Shown: positions 18,593 to 26,086 of the stretch, piece after piece | How positions within the stretch are numbered: position 1 is the first letter of the stretch | Layout of the letters: each line of letters starts with the position of its first letter | Assembly (NCBI GenBank): GCA_945870575.1 | Contig: CAMBSK010000010.1 | Location: forward strand, 11,496 to 75,495 | Reading direction: 5' to 3' | Length of the DNA: 64,000 bases | DNA from: Bordetella parapertussis | Lineage (GTDB): Bacteria; Pseudomonadota; Gammaproteobacteria; Burkholderiales; Burkholderiaceae_C | Translations under genes and position numbers: made by a program | The notes under the pieces: generated by a model | The model's database searches: none | Told to the model about the DNA's origin: nothing | Seen by the model: only the letters and a program-made list of their open reading frames with translations

Positions 18593-19186
18593 ATGACACA
18601 ACGCATTGCCGAAGTTCACCGCGATACCAAGGAAACCCAAATTCAAGTGCGGGTCAACTTGGATGGCTCGGGTCAGTCCGATTTATCCACCGGCATCGGT
18701 TTTTTTGACCACATGCTGGACCAAATCGCACGCCACGGCCTCATCGATTTGTCCGTCAAAGCCACCGGCGATTTGCACATAGACGGCCACCACACTGTCG
18801 AAGACGTAGGTATTACTTTGGGCCAGGCGGTGGCGCAAGCCGTCGGCGACAAAAAAGGCATACGCCGTTATGGCCACGCGTACGTGCCGCTGGACGAAGC
18901 GCTCAGCCGCGTGGTGGTGGATTTTTCTGGTCGCCCGGGGCTGGAAATGCACGTGCCTTTCAAGAGCGGCATGATCGGTCACTTCGATTCCCAACTGGCC
19001 TTTGAGTTTTTCCAGGGCTTTGTCAACCACGCTTACGTCACTTTGCATATTGACAACCTGCGCGGCGAAAACGCCCACCACCAGGCCGAAACCGTGTTCA
19101 AAGCATTCGGCCGGGCGCTGCGTGCGGCGACTGAACTCGATCCGCGCTCAGCCGGTGTGATTCCTTCCACCAAAGGCTCGCTCTAA
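18593..19186 (+). CDS. hisB: imidazoleglycerol-phosphate dehydratase
   Basis: A 197-residue monofunctional HisB, which dehydrates imidazoleglycerol phosphate to imidazole-acetol phosphate. Manganese-binding motifs are visible: [13 protein letters not shown] (about 38-50), [11 protein letters not shown] (about 64-74) and [19 protein letters not shown] (about 160-178). The length matches stand-alone dehydratases, unlike the bifunctional enzyme of E. coli with an N-terminal phosphatase. hisH follows after 11 bases. Confidence 0.97.
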   Translation: MTQRIAEVHRDTKETQIQVRVNLDGSGQSDLSTGIGFFDHMLDQIARHGLIDLSVKATGDLHIDGHHTVEDVGITLGQAVAQAVGDKKGIRRYGHAYVPLDEALSRVVVDFSGRPGLEMHVPFKSGMIGHFDSQLAFEFFQGFVNHAYVTLHIDNLRGENAHHQAETVFKAFGRALRAATELDPRSAGVIPSTKGSL

Positions 19187-19197
19187 GCTTTATCTCT

Positions 19198-19851
19198 ATG
19201 GCAAGCGTCGCGGTTATTGATTACGGCATGGGCAATTTACGCTCGGTGGCGCAAGCCGTCATGGCGGCCGCCCAGGGCAGCGGCGTCGATGTCATCATCA
19301 CCGCTAACCCGGCCCAGGTGCGCCAAGCCGATCGCGTGGTGCTGCCCGGTCAGGGCGCCATGCGCGATTGCATGCGCGAATTGCACGACAGCGGCTTGCT
19401 CCCCGAAGTGCTGCACGCCGCAGCCAACAAACCCTTGTTTGGTGTGTGCGTCGGCATGCAAATGCTGCTTGACCACAGCGCCGAAGGGGCTGCCGGGGGC
19501 ACGGATTGTCTGGGGCTGATTCCCGGCAACGTGGTGAAGTTCGAGCTCGCCGGGCAATTGCAACCGGACGGCAGCCGCTACAAAGTCCCGCAAATGGGCT
19601 GGAACCGGGTGCACCAAACCCGGTCTCACCCGGTCTGGGCGGACGTGCCGGACAACAGTTATTTCTATTTTGTGCACAGTTTTTATGCCAAGCCGTTAGA
19701 TGTGCGCCACACCGCAGGGGTAAGCGATTACGGCCAAGGCTTTACCTCAGCGGTTTCAAGGGGTAATATTTTCGCAACTCAGTTTCACCCTGAAAAAAGC
19801 GCAGACATGGGTCTGATGCTTTACCGCAATTTCCTTTCCTGGTCCCCCTGA
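19198..19851 (+). CDS. hisH: imidazole glycerol phosphate synthase, glutaminase subunit
   Basis: HisH hydrolyses glutamine and channels ammonia to HisF. The 217-residue class I glutamine amidotransferase has [11 protein letters not shown] at the start, the nucleophile Cys in [10 protein letters not shown] (about 82-91), and the His-x-Glu of the triad in TQFHPEKS near residue 200. A short gap of 36 bases separates it from hisA. Confidence 0.96.
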   Translation: MASVAVIDYGMGNLRSVAQAVMAAAQGSGVDVIITANPAQVRQADRVVLPGQGAMRDCMRELHDSGLLPEVLHAAANKPLFGVCVGMQMLLDHSAEGAAGGTDCLGLIPGNVVKFELAGQLQPDGSRYKVPQMGWNRVHQTRSHPVWADVPDNSYFYFVHSFYAKPLDVRHTAGVSDYGQGFTSAVSRGNIFATQFHPEKSADMGLMLYRNFLSWSP

Positions 19852-19887
19852 TCGACCTTAAGTTTCTGTCTCCCACCACTATCTCTT

Positions 19888-20631
19888 ATGTTGCTTATCC
19901 CCGCGATTGACCTGAAAGACGGTCATTGTGTCCGCCTGAAACAAGGCGACATGGAACAGTCCACCATCTTCAGCGAGGACCCGGCCGACATGGCCTTGCA
20001 ATGGGTCAACAAAGGCGCCAGGCGCTTGCATTTGGTGGATTTGAACGGCGCGTTTGCCGGCAAACCGCAAAACTACAGCGCCATCCGCAGCATCTTGAAA
20101 GCGGTGGGCGACGATATTCCAGTCCAACTCGGTGGCGGCATCCGCGACCTGGACACAATTGAAAAATACATAGAAGGCGGCATACGCTACGTCATCATCG
20201 GCACGGCGTCTGTGAAAAACCCCGGCTTTTTGAAAGACGCGTGCAGCGCGTTTGGCGGCCACATCATCGTCGGCTTGGACGCCAAGGACGGCAAAGTTGC
20301 CACCGACGGCTGGAGCAAGATGACCGGCCACGAAGTGATTGACCTCGCGAAAAAATTCGAAGACTACGGGGTCGAATCCATTATTTACACCGACATAGGC
20401 CGCGACGGTATGCTGAGTGGCATCAACATAGAAGCCACGGTCAAACTGGCGCAGGCCTTGTCTATTCCCGTCATTGCCTCCGGCGGCTTGTCCAATATGC
20501 AGGACATAGAAAAGCTGTGCGCGGTGGAGGACGAAGGCGTTGAAGGCGTCATCTGCGGCCGCGCTATTTACAGTGGCGACCTGGATTTTGAAAAGGCCCA
20601 GGCCCGGGCCGACGAATTACTGGATTTATGA
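19888..20631 (+). CDS. hisA: phosphoribosylformimino-5-aminoimidazole carboxamide ribotide isomerase
   Basis: HisA performs the Amadori rearrangement of ProFAR to PRFAR. The 247-residue (beta/alpha)8 barrel starts [20 protein letters not shown] with Asp8 as catalytic base and has the symmetric second Asp in [13 protein letters not shown]. The phosphate-binding loops QLGGGIRD and IASGGLS are clear. Its stop overlaps the start of the mutarotase gene by 4 bases (ATGA), which indicates translational coupling. Confidence 0.97.
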   Translation: MLLIPAIDLKDGHCVRLKQGDMEQSTIFSEDPADMALQWVNKGARRLHLVDLNGAFAGKPQNYSAIRSILKAVGDDIPVQLGGGIRDLDTIEKYIEGGIRYVIIGTASVKNPGFLKDACSAFGGHIIVGLDAKDGKVATDGWSKMTGHEVIDLAKKFEDYGVESIIYTDIGRDGMLSGINIEATVKLAQALSIPVIASGGLSNMQDIEKLCAVEDEGVEGVICGRAIYSGDLDFEKAQARADELLDL

Positions 20632-21497
20632 GCGGCTTGGTCAAAGCCTTTGACTGCCAGCCCGAAGTTTTCCAAGGCCTGCCCTGTCAGCGTCTGAGTC
20701 TGGCTTGCGGTGACAGCTTGCTGATAGCAGCCCAAGGCGCGCAAGTCTTGTCCTGGGTTAGCCGGGGCCGCGAGCGTTTGTTCCTCAGCCCGGACAACCG
20801 GTGGGACGGCAAAACCGCCATCCGTGGCGGCGTGCCGGTGTGCTTTCCCCAATTCAACCAGCGCGGCAGTTTGCCCAGACACGGATTCGCCCGCAACATG
20901 GCCTGGCAGCCGGGCGTGGCCGTAGCCACCACCTCCACCAATGAAGGCGCGCAACTGCGCTTCACGCTGACCAGTAACGCGCAGACGCTGGCGATTTGGC
21001 AGCAAGCCTTTGTCGCGCAGTTGCAAGTGACTTTAGAGCCGGGTCAATTGAACATCAGCCTGAGCGTCAACAACACCGAAGAGCAAAACGATTTGCTGTT
21101 CAGCGGCGCGCTGCACACCTATTTAGCGGTAGACGATATTGCGCTGACAGAGTTGCGGGGATTGGGCGACCGCCCCGAATGGAACGCGCTGACGGACACG
21201 CACAGCGTGAGCGATGAAGTGCTTTACTTTGACGGTGAGTTTGACCGCGTGTACAGCCCACCGGCGCGCCCCATGGTGTTACAAGACGGTTCGGGGCGAT
21301 TGCAGATAGAGCAAAGCGCCGACTGGGCCGATACCGTGGTGTGGAACCCGGGCGAGCACAAATGCGCTGACATGGCCGATATGCCGGAGCATGGGTTTGC
21401 GCGCATGCTGTGCGTCGAAGCCGCGCAGGTGTTTGAACCTGTGCGTATTCCCGCCGACGGCCAGTGGACGGGCTGGCAGCGTTTCACTGTTTACTGA
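20628..21497 (+). CDS. D-hexose-6-phosphate mutarotase (aldose 1-epimerase family)
   Basis: A 289-residue YeaD-like member of the aldose 1-epimerase superfamily, which interconverts the anomers of hexose 6-phosphates. Signature segments are [14 protein letters not shown] (about 66-79), [12 protein letters not shown] (about 83-94), [10 protein letters not shown] with a candidate catalytic His, and [11 protein letters not shown] near the end. It has no known role in histidine synthesis, yet it overlaps hisA by 4 bases and is followed by hisF after 17 bases, so it must be transcribed in the his operon. It may be a captured housekeeping gene. Confidence 0.88.
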   Translation: MSGLVKAFDCQPEVFQGLPCQRLSLACGDSLLIAAQGAQVLSWVSRGRERLFLSPDNRWDGKTAIRGGVPVCFPQFNQRGSLPRHGFARNMAWQPGVAVATTSTNEGAQLRFTLTSNAQTLAIWQQAFVAQLQVTLEPGQLNISLSVNNTEEQNDLLFSGALHTYLAVDDIALTELRGLGDRPEWNALTDTHSVSDEVLYFDGEFDRVYSPPARPMVLQDGSGRLQIEQSADWADTVVWNPGEHKCADMADMPEHGFARMLCVEAAQVFEPVRIPADGQWTGWQRFTVY

Positions 21498-21514
21498 CGA
21501 TTGACTGGATATAC

Positions 21515-22315
21515 ATGCTTGCCAAACGCATCATTCCCTGTCTGGACGTGACCGCCGGACGGGTGGTCAAGGGCGTGAACTTTGTGGAGTTGCGCGACGC
21601 CGGTGACCCGGTGGAAATCGCGGCGCGTTACAACGCGCAAGGCGCGGACGAACTGACATTTCTGGACATCACCGCCACCAGCGACGGACGCGATGTGATT
21701 TTGCACATCATCGAAGCCGTGGCCTCTCAAGTGTTTATTCCACTCACAGTTGGCGGCGGTGTGCGCACTGTGGAAGATGTGCGCCGCTTGCTGAATGCCG
21801 GTGCGGACAAAACCAGTTTCAACTCGGCTGCCATTGCTAACCCGCAAGTGATACGCGATGCATCGGACAAATACGGTTCGCAATGCATTGTGGTGGCGAT
21901 AGACGCCAAGCGACGCAGCGCTGAAGAAGAACAACGCATGGGCGCAAACGGCAAGCCCGTGGGCCCGGGTTGGGATGTGTTCAGCCACGGCGGGCGCAAA
22001 AACGTAGGCCTGGACGCGGTGGCCTGGGCCACGCAAATGGCTGAGTACGGTGCGGGCGAAATACTGCTGACCAGCATGGACCGCGACGGTACCAAGTCGG
22101 GTTTTGACTTGGCACTGACCCGCGCGGTCAGCGACGCGGTGCCGGTGCCGGTGATTGCATCCGGCGGCGTGGGCACGCTAGACCATTTGGCCGACGGCAT
22201 ACAAACTGGCGGCGCAGATGCCGTGCTGGCGGCCAGTATTTTTCATTATGGTGAATTCACGGTTGGGGAAGCTAAACAGCATATGGCGGGGCGGGGGATA
22301 CCTGTGAGGTTGTGA
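21515..22315 (+). CDS. hisF: imidazole glycerol phosphate synthase, cyclase subunit
   Basis: HisF uses ammonia from HisH to convert PRFAR to imidazoleglycerol phosphate and AICAR. The 266-residue barrel begins [20 protein letters not shown] with the catalytic Asp11, and contains [13 protein letters not shown], the second catalytic Asp in [12 protein letters not shown], and [14 protein letters not shown] chose the ATG at 21515, which gives the canonical N-terminus; the ATG at 21464 would overlap the mutarotase gene. The continuation hisI-hisE is separated from it by about 4.1 kb of foreign-looking sequence. Confidence 0.97.
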   Translation: MLAKRIIPCLDVTAGRVVKGVNFVELRDAGDPVEIAARYNAQGADELTFLDITATSDGRDVILHIIEAVASQVFIPLTVGGGVRTVEDVRRLLNAGADKTSFNSAAIANPQVIRDASDKYGSQCIVVAIDAKRRSAEEEQRMGANGKPVGPGWDVFSHGGRKNVGLDAVAWATQMAEYGAGEILLTSMDRDGTKSGFDLALTRAVSDAVPVPVIASGGVGTLDHLADGIQTGGADAVLAASIFHYGEFTVGEAKQHMAGRGIPVRL

Positions 22316-22344
22316 TTGACATTTTGTAATCACTCGATTACACT
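22316..22344 (+). promoter_or_regulatory. promoter with an internal palindromic operator for the toxin-antitoxin pair
   Basis: A perfect -35 box TTGACA (22316-22321), a 17-base spacer and the -10-like TACACT (22339-22344) lie between hisF and the toxin gene. A perfect 7-base inverted repeat, TGTAATC (22325-22331) and GATTACA (22336-22342) with a 4-base gap, lies in the spacer and covers the -10 edge. An antidote with a helix-turn-helix (22658) is a natural binder, so autorepression is a reasonable inference. The -35 box begins one base after the hisF stop. Confidence 0.6.
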
Positions 22345-22351
22345 TTAAAAA

Positions 22352-22645
22352 ATGGTTTCGATCAAACCACTTCCTCAATTTTCAGCCTGGCTCGAATCCG
22401 TGCCGGATGTCACGGTACGCAGCATTGTGGTTGCTCGGCTCAAACGACTTGAACTGGGTTTGATGGGTGATGTCGAGCCAGTTGGCGAAGGCGTATCGGA
22501 GCTGCGCATTCATGTTGGTGCCGGGTGGCGTGTTTATTTCACTCAGCGCGGTACGCAAGTGATCGTGTTGCTAGTTGGTGGATCAAAACGTACGCAAAAA
22601 AGAGATATCAAAGATGCCAAAGCCTTGGCGGCACTGATTGACTAA
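22352..22645 (+). CDS. type II toxin, RelE/HigB-like addiction module killer protein
   Basis: A 97-residue RelE/ParE-superfamily toxin of the HigB-like killer group. Typical blocks are the N-terminal FSAWLESVPD, the RLKRLELGLMGDVEPVGEGVSELRIHVGAGWRVYF centre and the C-terminal LVGGSKRTQKRDIKDAKALA. Such toxins cleave mRNA on the ribosome. The toxin gene precedes the antitoxin gene, as usual for this family, with 12 bases between them. It appears intact and is the only complete toxin in the 22.3-26.4 kb island. Confidence 0.88.
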   Translation: MVSIKPLPQFSAWLESVPDVTVRSIVVARLKRLELGLMGDVEPVGEGVSELRIHVGAGWRVYFTQRGTQVIVLLVGGSKRTQKRDIKDAKALAALID

Positions 22646-22657
22646 AAGAGAACACAC

Positions 22658-22963
22658 ATGACGAAACGTATCAAACTTAGCGAATTGCCCAATTTCGATT
22701 CTGCCCCCTATCTCGACAGCGATGAAGCCATTGCAGCCTACTTGACGGATATTCTGGCTGCCAATGACTCTGCGTTGCTTGCCGCAGCTTTGGGGGACAT
22801 AGCGCGTGCGCGCGGCATGAGTGAAATAGCCAAAGCCTCAGGTATAACTCGCGAGGCATTGTACAAAGCGCTGCGACCAGATGCACAGCCGCGTTTTGAC
22901 ACAGTGAACCGCGTCTGTGCTGCATTGGGTGTCAAGTTGGTGGCTCAAGTAGCCAGTGCCTGA
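22658..22963 (+). CDS. type II antitoxin, HTH-type addiction module antidote
   Basis: A 101-residue antidote that pairs with the upstream HigB-like toxin. The N-terminal part FDSAPYLDSDEAIAAYLTD is the family-specific toxin-binding segment, and the C-terminal half is a lambda-repressor-type helix-turn-helix (RGMSEIAKASGITREALYKAL and FDTVNRVCAALGVKL). It should neutralise the toxin and bind the palindrome in the promoter at 22325-22342. The gene is complete. Confidence 0.87.
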   Translation: MTKRIKLSELPNFDSAPYLDSDEAIAAYLTDILAANDSALLAAALGDIARARGMSEIAKASGITREALYKALRPDAQPRFDTVNRVCAALGVKLVAQVASA

Positions 22964-22998
22964 AAAACTTATTCCTATCGAATTAAACCGAGTTAAGT

Positions 22999-23412
22999 TC
23001 ATCCGTTTATTCCTTTGACATTCGATGCCGTCATCGCCTGTTTGACCGCACTGGCTAAAAAACCTGAACGGGTCATGTGGTGCGCTTCGGCCCAAGCGTC
23101 AATTTGCTGAACCAAGTTAGAGGGCAGACTCACATTCAGGCGTACAGGCCGGGTGTCGATGCGGCTTAAGTCCAACTCCAACAACATCCAAACGCCACCC
23201 GCGTACTCAGGTTGGTTCACTAAATTTTCCAGCGGTGTTGGCGGCGGCACTGCGTCTGGCTCGCCGTTGAAATGCGCTTCCACCGCCTCTTGCACGGCGG
23301 CGGTCAAATCGCTCCACGTATCGACCGCAGAAAAGCAACCCGGAAAGTCTGGAAACGTCACGCCATGCGCATGGTCAGCATCACCAGGGTGTACATAAAC
23401 GGGATACAACAT
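22999..23412 (-). CDS. HicB family antitoxin
   Basis: A HicB-type antitoxin of about 137 residues. The N-terminal part is the degenerate RNase-H-like HicB fold (GVTFPDFPGCFSAVDTWSDLTAAVQEAVEAH, about 20-50), and the C-terminal part is a ribbon-helix-helix (LNVSLPSNLVQQIDAWAEAHHMTRSGFLASAV). I start at the ATG at 23412, which has AGGAG six bases upstream; the in-frame TTG at 23418 would lie directly against that Shine-Dalgarno. Its HicA partner is only a remnant at 23441-23530. It is convergent with the HigB-like pair. Confidence 0.85.
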   Translation of the reverse strand: MLYPVYVHPGDADHAHGVTFPDFPGCFSAVDTWSDLTAAVQEAVEAHFNGEPDAVPPPTPLENLVNQPEYAGGVWMLLELDLSRIDTRPVRLNVSLPSNLVQQIDAWAEAHHMTRSGFLASAVKQAMTASNVKGING

Positions 23413-23440
23413 GGGCAACTCCTTGTGTGTATGGGGGGCA

Positions 23441-23530
23441 TCACAGACCTGCTTGCTTCAAGATGCTGCGAATCGTTGATAGAGGCAAGTCTTTACGCGG
23501 TGTCGCATAGCGCCTGACAGATGAACACTC
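23441..23530 (-). pseudogene. HicA toxin remnant (C-terminus only)
   Basis: Directly upstream of the HicB gene and on the same strand, the frame ending with TGA at 23441-23443 encodes VRRYATPRKDLPLSTIRSIL followed by KQAGL. This is the conserved C-terminal tail of HicA mRNA interferases (xxPxKDLxxGTxxSILKQAGL). Upstream in this frame the reading becomes LECSS and then unrelated residues, without an ATG and without the catalytic GSH motif. The N-terminal two thirds of the toxin have therefore been lost. The left boundary given is approximate. Confidence 0.65.
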
Positions 23531-23863
23531 CAGAGGATCATAAAAAAGATCCCATAAAAATAAAAATTCTTCTTTTTTGAGTCTATAGTAATTACAAATA
23601 ACAGACATCCGCACTTGATCGAGTAAAAGGGTTTACTGCGAAGAAGGAGCATCGGGGTTCATGGCACATTTAAATCTGTACAAAAACACAGCATATAAAA
23701 CTGTTTACCAAGGCGCAAGCGCCTTGCAGCCATTTCATCAAAAAGATTTATTGACTCGGCTCGGATGTATCAACTGGATTTTGAGGGATACATCACGTTT
23801 GGCCTCTCTCCTTGCCGGTGAGAGAGGTCTTTTCAGTTTCGGCAATTACCTGGGAGTTTCAAC
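23531..23863 (+). other. non-coding spacer with two hairpins between TA remnant and lipoprotein gene
   Basis: About 330 bases, AT-rich, with no gene I can support. A 68-codon ORF from the ATG at 23661 has no recognisable family and ends within the next gene, so I do not call it. The stretch contains a tight hairpin AAGGCGC/GCGCCTT (23710-23725) and a strong 8-base stem followed by T residues at 23803-23833. It may mark an old junction between cassettes. Confidence 0.5.
23803..23833 (+). terminator. terminator-like hairpin upstream of the lipoprotein gene
   Basis: CCTCTCTC (23803-23810) and GAGAGAGG (23820-23827) form a perfect 8-base stem with a 9-base loop, followed by TCTTTTC. It ends about 30 bases before the ATG at 23864, so it may either end upstream transcripts or attenuate the lipoprotein genes. 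Confidence 0.5.
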
Positions 23864-24439
23864 ATGAAAATTCAACATCTCTTAATCTCAGCAATTGCAG
23901 CGGTTCTTCTGTCTGGCTGTGGATCCATTCCACCACTGAATTTCTCAGTGCCAAATGTAGGAATATCCCAGAAGAAGATATATGCCGAAATGAAGTCGAT
24001 GACCGTAACCATTGCCCGTCCCGATGAAAAGACTGGTGAGCTACCTGTCGGAATGGAACAGATGGTGCCGCAGCTTTGGCAGACTGCGTTGACCGAGGCA
24101 TTGAACAAGATGGCAATCTTCCAAGACGACGCAACAAAGAAGGTCAATGTGTCGGTGAAGATTCTTAAGCTCTCCCCTCCCGGTGCTGGTGCATCTATGA
24201 CGACTGCCACGGCTGCTCGTTACGAGATTATCGATCGTAAGACGGGGGACATCATCTTCACGCAAGACATTTCCGCCTCCGGAACTACTCCTTATGATTA
24301 CGCCTTTCTTGGGGTTGCCCGTGCTCAAGAATCCATCAATCGCGCTGTCCAGAACAACATCACACAGTTTCTCCAAGCCCTCGAAACGGTCGATATTCAA
24401 AAGCCGATGTTTCCAGCCAAAGTTGGGGGAGTCAAGTGA
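23864..24439 (+). CDS. putative lipoprotein of unknown function
   Basis: A 191-residue exported protein with a lipobox LLSGC (Cys at about 20). I do not recognise the family. The mature part has a conserved-looking globular region with TVTIARPDEKTGELPVGM, NVSVKILKLSPPG and AARYEIIDRKTGDIIFTQDISASG, consistent with a small alpha/beta envelope protein. The start is supported by TGGGAG ten bases upstream. Its TGA overlaps the ATG of the next lipoprotein gene by one base, so the two are coupled. It is the first gene of a three-gene unit that ends at an attC-like site. The base composition is lower in GC than the his genes. Confidence 0.75.
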   Translation: MKIQHLLISAIAAVLLSGCGSIPPLNFSVPNVGISQKKIYAEMKSMTVTIARPDEKTGELPVGMEQMVPQLWQTALTEALNKMAIFQDDATKKVNVSVKILKLSPPGAGASMTTATAARYEIIDRKTGDIIFTQDISASGTTPYDYAFLGVARAQESINRAVQNNITQFLQALETVDIQKPMFPAKVGGVK

Positions 24440-24903
24440 TGAGGGCTTTTGTTTACTTGTGCGCGGCACTCATCACGCTTGGCGGATGCGCCCATAACAT
24501 CTCACCGCAGACGTACTCGGTTGGATCAGTCGGGCAAGTCAATCGAACCGTGCCCGCCACTATCATAAGTGCGCGAGAAGTCGACGTTGCTGGAACCACT
24601 GGCGTAGGGGACGGTGCCGGCACTGCGGCAGGCGCTGTTGTCGGATCGGCGGCAGGTGGCAACAACACCCGGGGCAACATTGTGGGTGCAATCGGCGGAG
24701 CTGTTGTAGGTGGCATCGCCGGGGCGGCAATCGAGTCCAATGCCACAAAACAGAAGGGAATGGAGTATGTGGTCGAAACAGAGAACGGCAATCTCATGAC
24801 CATCGTTCAGGGCACAGAATTGATCTTCGCGGCAGGCCAAAATGTTCTTGTGCTGTATGGCTCTCCTTCTCGTTTGATTGCCGACCCGAGAGCAAAGCGA
24901 TGA
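24439..24903 (+). CDS. glycine-zipper lipoprotein (SlyB/Rick17 2TM-like)
   Basis: A 154-residue lipoprotein with lipobox LGGC (Cys at about 17) and a central glycine-zipper region (about 54-95; GAGTAAGAVVGSAAGG and GNIVGAIGGAVVGGIAGAAI) as in outer-membrane proteins of the 17-kDa antigen/SlyB type. These are thought to stabilise or span the outer membrane; function is otherwise unknown. The ATG at 24439 shares its A with the last base of the previous stop. A GTG three bases earlier is the alternative start. Its own stop overlaps the next small ORF in the same way. Confidence 0.8.
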   Translation: MRAFVYLCAALITLGGCAHNISPQTYSVGSVGQVNRTVPATIISAREVDVAGTTGVGDGAGTAAGAVVGSAAGGNNTRGNIVGAIGGAVVGGIAGAAIESNATKQKGMEYVVETENGNLMTIVQGTELIFAAGQNVLVLYGSPSRLIADPRAKR

Positions 24904-24989
24904 ACAAAAAACTCATGTTCATCGCGCTCTTAGTTGTTGCTATTGTTGTCGCAATATTTGTGTTGGCCCCAACCGCATTCATCTTTTAA
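24900..24989 (+). CDS. 29-residue single-span membrane peptide
   Basis: ATG at 24900 overlaps the TGA of the glycine-zipper gene (ATGA). It encodes 29 residues: two lysines after MN, then an almost continuous hydrophobic stretch (LMFIALLVVAIVVAIFVLAP) and TAFIF. This looks like one membrane helix with a positive-inside N-terminus. The coupling to the previous gene and the hydrophobic pattern support translation. No similar protein is known to me. The attC-like site begins 17 bases after its stop. Confidence 0.5.
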   Translation: MNKKLMFIALLVVAIVVAIFVLAPTAFIF

Positions 24990-25005
24990 TCGCCTTGAAC
25001 GAGAG

Positions 25006-25088
25006 GCCCAACCCGGCAGTCGAGAGGACCTGCGCGAAAAGCCGCACAGCTACCCTGACCTTGGAAGTTAGGAACAAAATCGTTAGGC
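25006..25088 (+). repeat. integron attC-like recombination site
   Basis: The 83-base segment starts with GCCCAAC (25006-25012) and ends with GTTAGGC (25082-25088), the R-prime and R-double-prime core forms of an attC site; the ends are complementary except for one base. The left half (CCCGGCAGTCGAGAGGACCT) followed by GCGCGAAAAGCCGC resembles chromosomal-integron attC sites I know from Xanthomonas and relatives. The inner stem is imperfect, so the site looks decayed. No integron integrase gene is in the window. Confidence 0.6.
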
Positions 25089-25129
25089 GGACCAGAATAT
25101 TTTCAATAAATCTAAACAGTACTGCGATC

Positions 25130-25368
25130 ATGAAAACGCAACTTTTACAGCAAGCAAGCATGCTCAATGTTTACGAGCAGATCGAACTGGCCGAGGCTAA
25201 ATGGGACGGAATAGTCTGTCGTGGTTTAGTGCCATCGTTGCATAGGCGCAGAAAATGGAATTAGACCGCTGTTTCGCAGACCATCTTTCAAGTCCCGATG
25301 ATGTCATTGCATGGGATGAAGTAAAAGCAACTGCTCTTGCCAGCATCAGGCAATGTAACTATCCTTAG
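25130..25368 (+). pseudogene. frameshifted addiction-module antitoxin (PF09720-type)
   Basis: The ATG at 25130 opens a frame with MKTQLLQQASMLNVYEQIEL and AEAKWDGIV, the N-terminal half of the putative addiction module component family. This frame ends at a TAG at 25262-25264. The C-terminal half continues in another frame: QKMELDRCFADHLSSPDDVI then AWDEVKATALASI, ending with TAG at 25366-25368. The break lies between 25245 and 25262, most likely at the short A run in GCAGAAAATGG. Both halves are recognisable, so one indel explains the split. Confidence 0.75.
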
Positions 25369-25420
25369 CTTTTCATCATGCCGCCTGTGGAGAATTCATC
25401 GAAGCAACTGCAAGTGGATA

Positions 25421-25468
25421 GTCGCTAGCATTCGCAAATGGCCAGATCAGCACGGAGTAGAACCATGA
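25421..25468 (+). pseudogene. HicA toxin remnant overlapping the truncated hicB
   Basis: The frame ending with TGA at 25466-25468 encodes VASIRKWPDQHGVEP, which fits the C-terminal tail of HicA toxins (xSVRxFLxxxGVxP). Its stop overlaps the ATG of the HicB gene at 25465 (ATGA), which is the normal hicA-hicB arrangement. No catalytic part or start codon is present upstream. Confidence 0.5.
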
Positions 25469-25683
25469 ACACAATGACTGTTGACGGCTTTAACGCCAAG
25501 ATTGAATATGACGAAAAGCTTGATCTCTTTCGCGGGGAAATTTTGGGTCTCAACGGTGGCGCAGATTACTATGGAAAGAACCCCAAGGAGTTACGTGCTG
25601 AGTTCAAAAAATCTTTGCAAGTTTTCCTAGACGTGTGCAAAGAAAAAGGCATAGAGCCCAAAAGAAATTTTTTGGGCAAATAG
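25465..25683 (+). CDS. C-terminally truncated HicB-like antitoxin
   Basis: A 72-residue protein whose sequence matches the N-terminal partial-RNase-H HicB fold: MTVDGFNAKIEYDEKLDLF, GEILGLNGGADYYGKNPKEL and LQVFLDVCKEKGIEP. Intact relatives are near 110 residues and continue with a ribbon-helix-helix DNA-binding domain. Here the frame stops after RNFLGK, and no such domain is found in the following bases. GGAG lies 9-12 bases before the chosen ATG. The protein could still bind a toxin but probably not an operator. Confidence 0.65.
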   Translation: MNTMTVDGFNAKIEYDEKLDLFRGEILGLNGGADYYGKNPKELRAEFKKSLQVFLDVCKEKGIEPKRNFLGK

Positions 25684-25727
25684 AAATGAAGCCACTGTAT
25701 CCGCTGTAAAAATTCCGTAATGAGTAG

Positions 25728-26018
25728 CCATATCCAATCAACTACACGATTGAATGCGAGCAAGAAGTCGTTGGTCGTTGGCTGGCTGAAGTCATTGAAT
25801 TACCGGGCGTGCTGGCCTATGGAGCAACAAAAAACGAAGCCATCGTTAAATTCGAAACCCTTGCCATGAATGTCAACGCTGAATTTGAACCCAAGTCAAA
25901 AGCGCAGGAAGCATGGCAGGCACTTGCTGCCAGTCGCAAAGAAGATGTCCGCAGTGGCAAAGTTTCGATGGTTCTTGAAAGTGAAGCACTAGCCCGAGTC
26001 AGAGCCCGCCTCAAGTGA
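25728..26018 (+). pseudogene. HicB-like antitoxin with lost start codon
   Basis: The frame after the TAG at 25725-25727 encodes PYPINYTIECEQEVVGRWLAEVIELPGV..., a typical short HicB fold (WLAEVxELPGVLAYGAT), and continues through NEAIVKFETLAM to KVSMVLESEALARVRARLK. No ATG starts the family N-terminus. The only candidate is a GTG at 25809 that would cut off the first strands and give 69 residues. The C-terminal tail resembles antitoxin tails with an ExLARxRAR motif. I treat it as a pseudogene, though the short GTG form may be expressed. Confidence 0.6.
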
Positions 26019-26086
26019 GCTAATGGCTATGTGCTGGACAGCAGTTTTTAATTCAATTCTTTGACGATTAATGCTAGTAGTTGCCC

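Noticed and set aside
23661..23867. 68-codon ORF between HicA remnant and lipoprotein gene
   Set aside because: No family resemblance, poor Shine-Dalgarno spacing, contains two hairpins and overlaps the next gene start.
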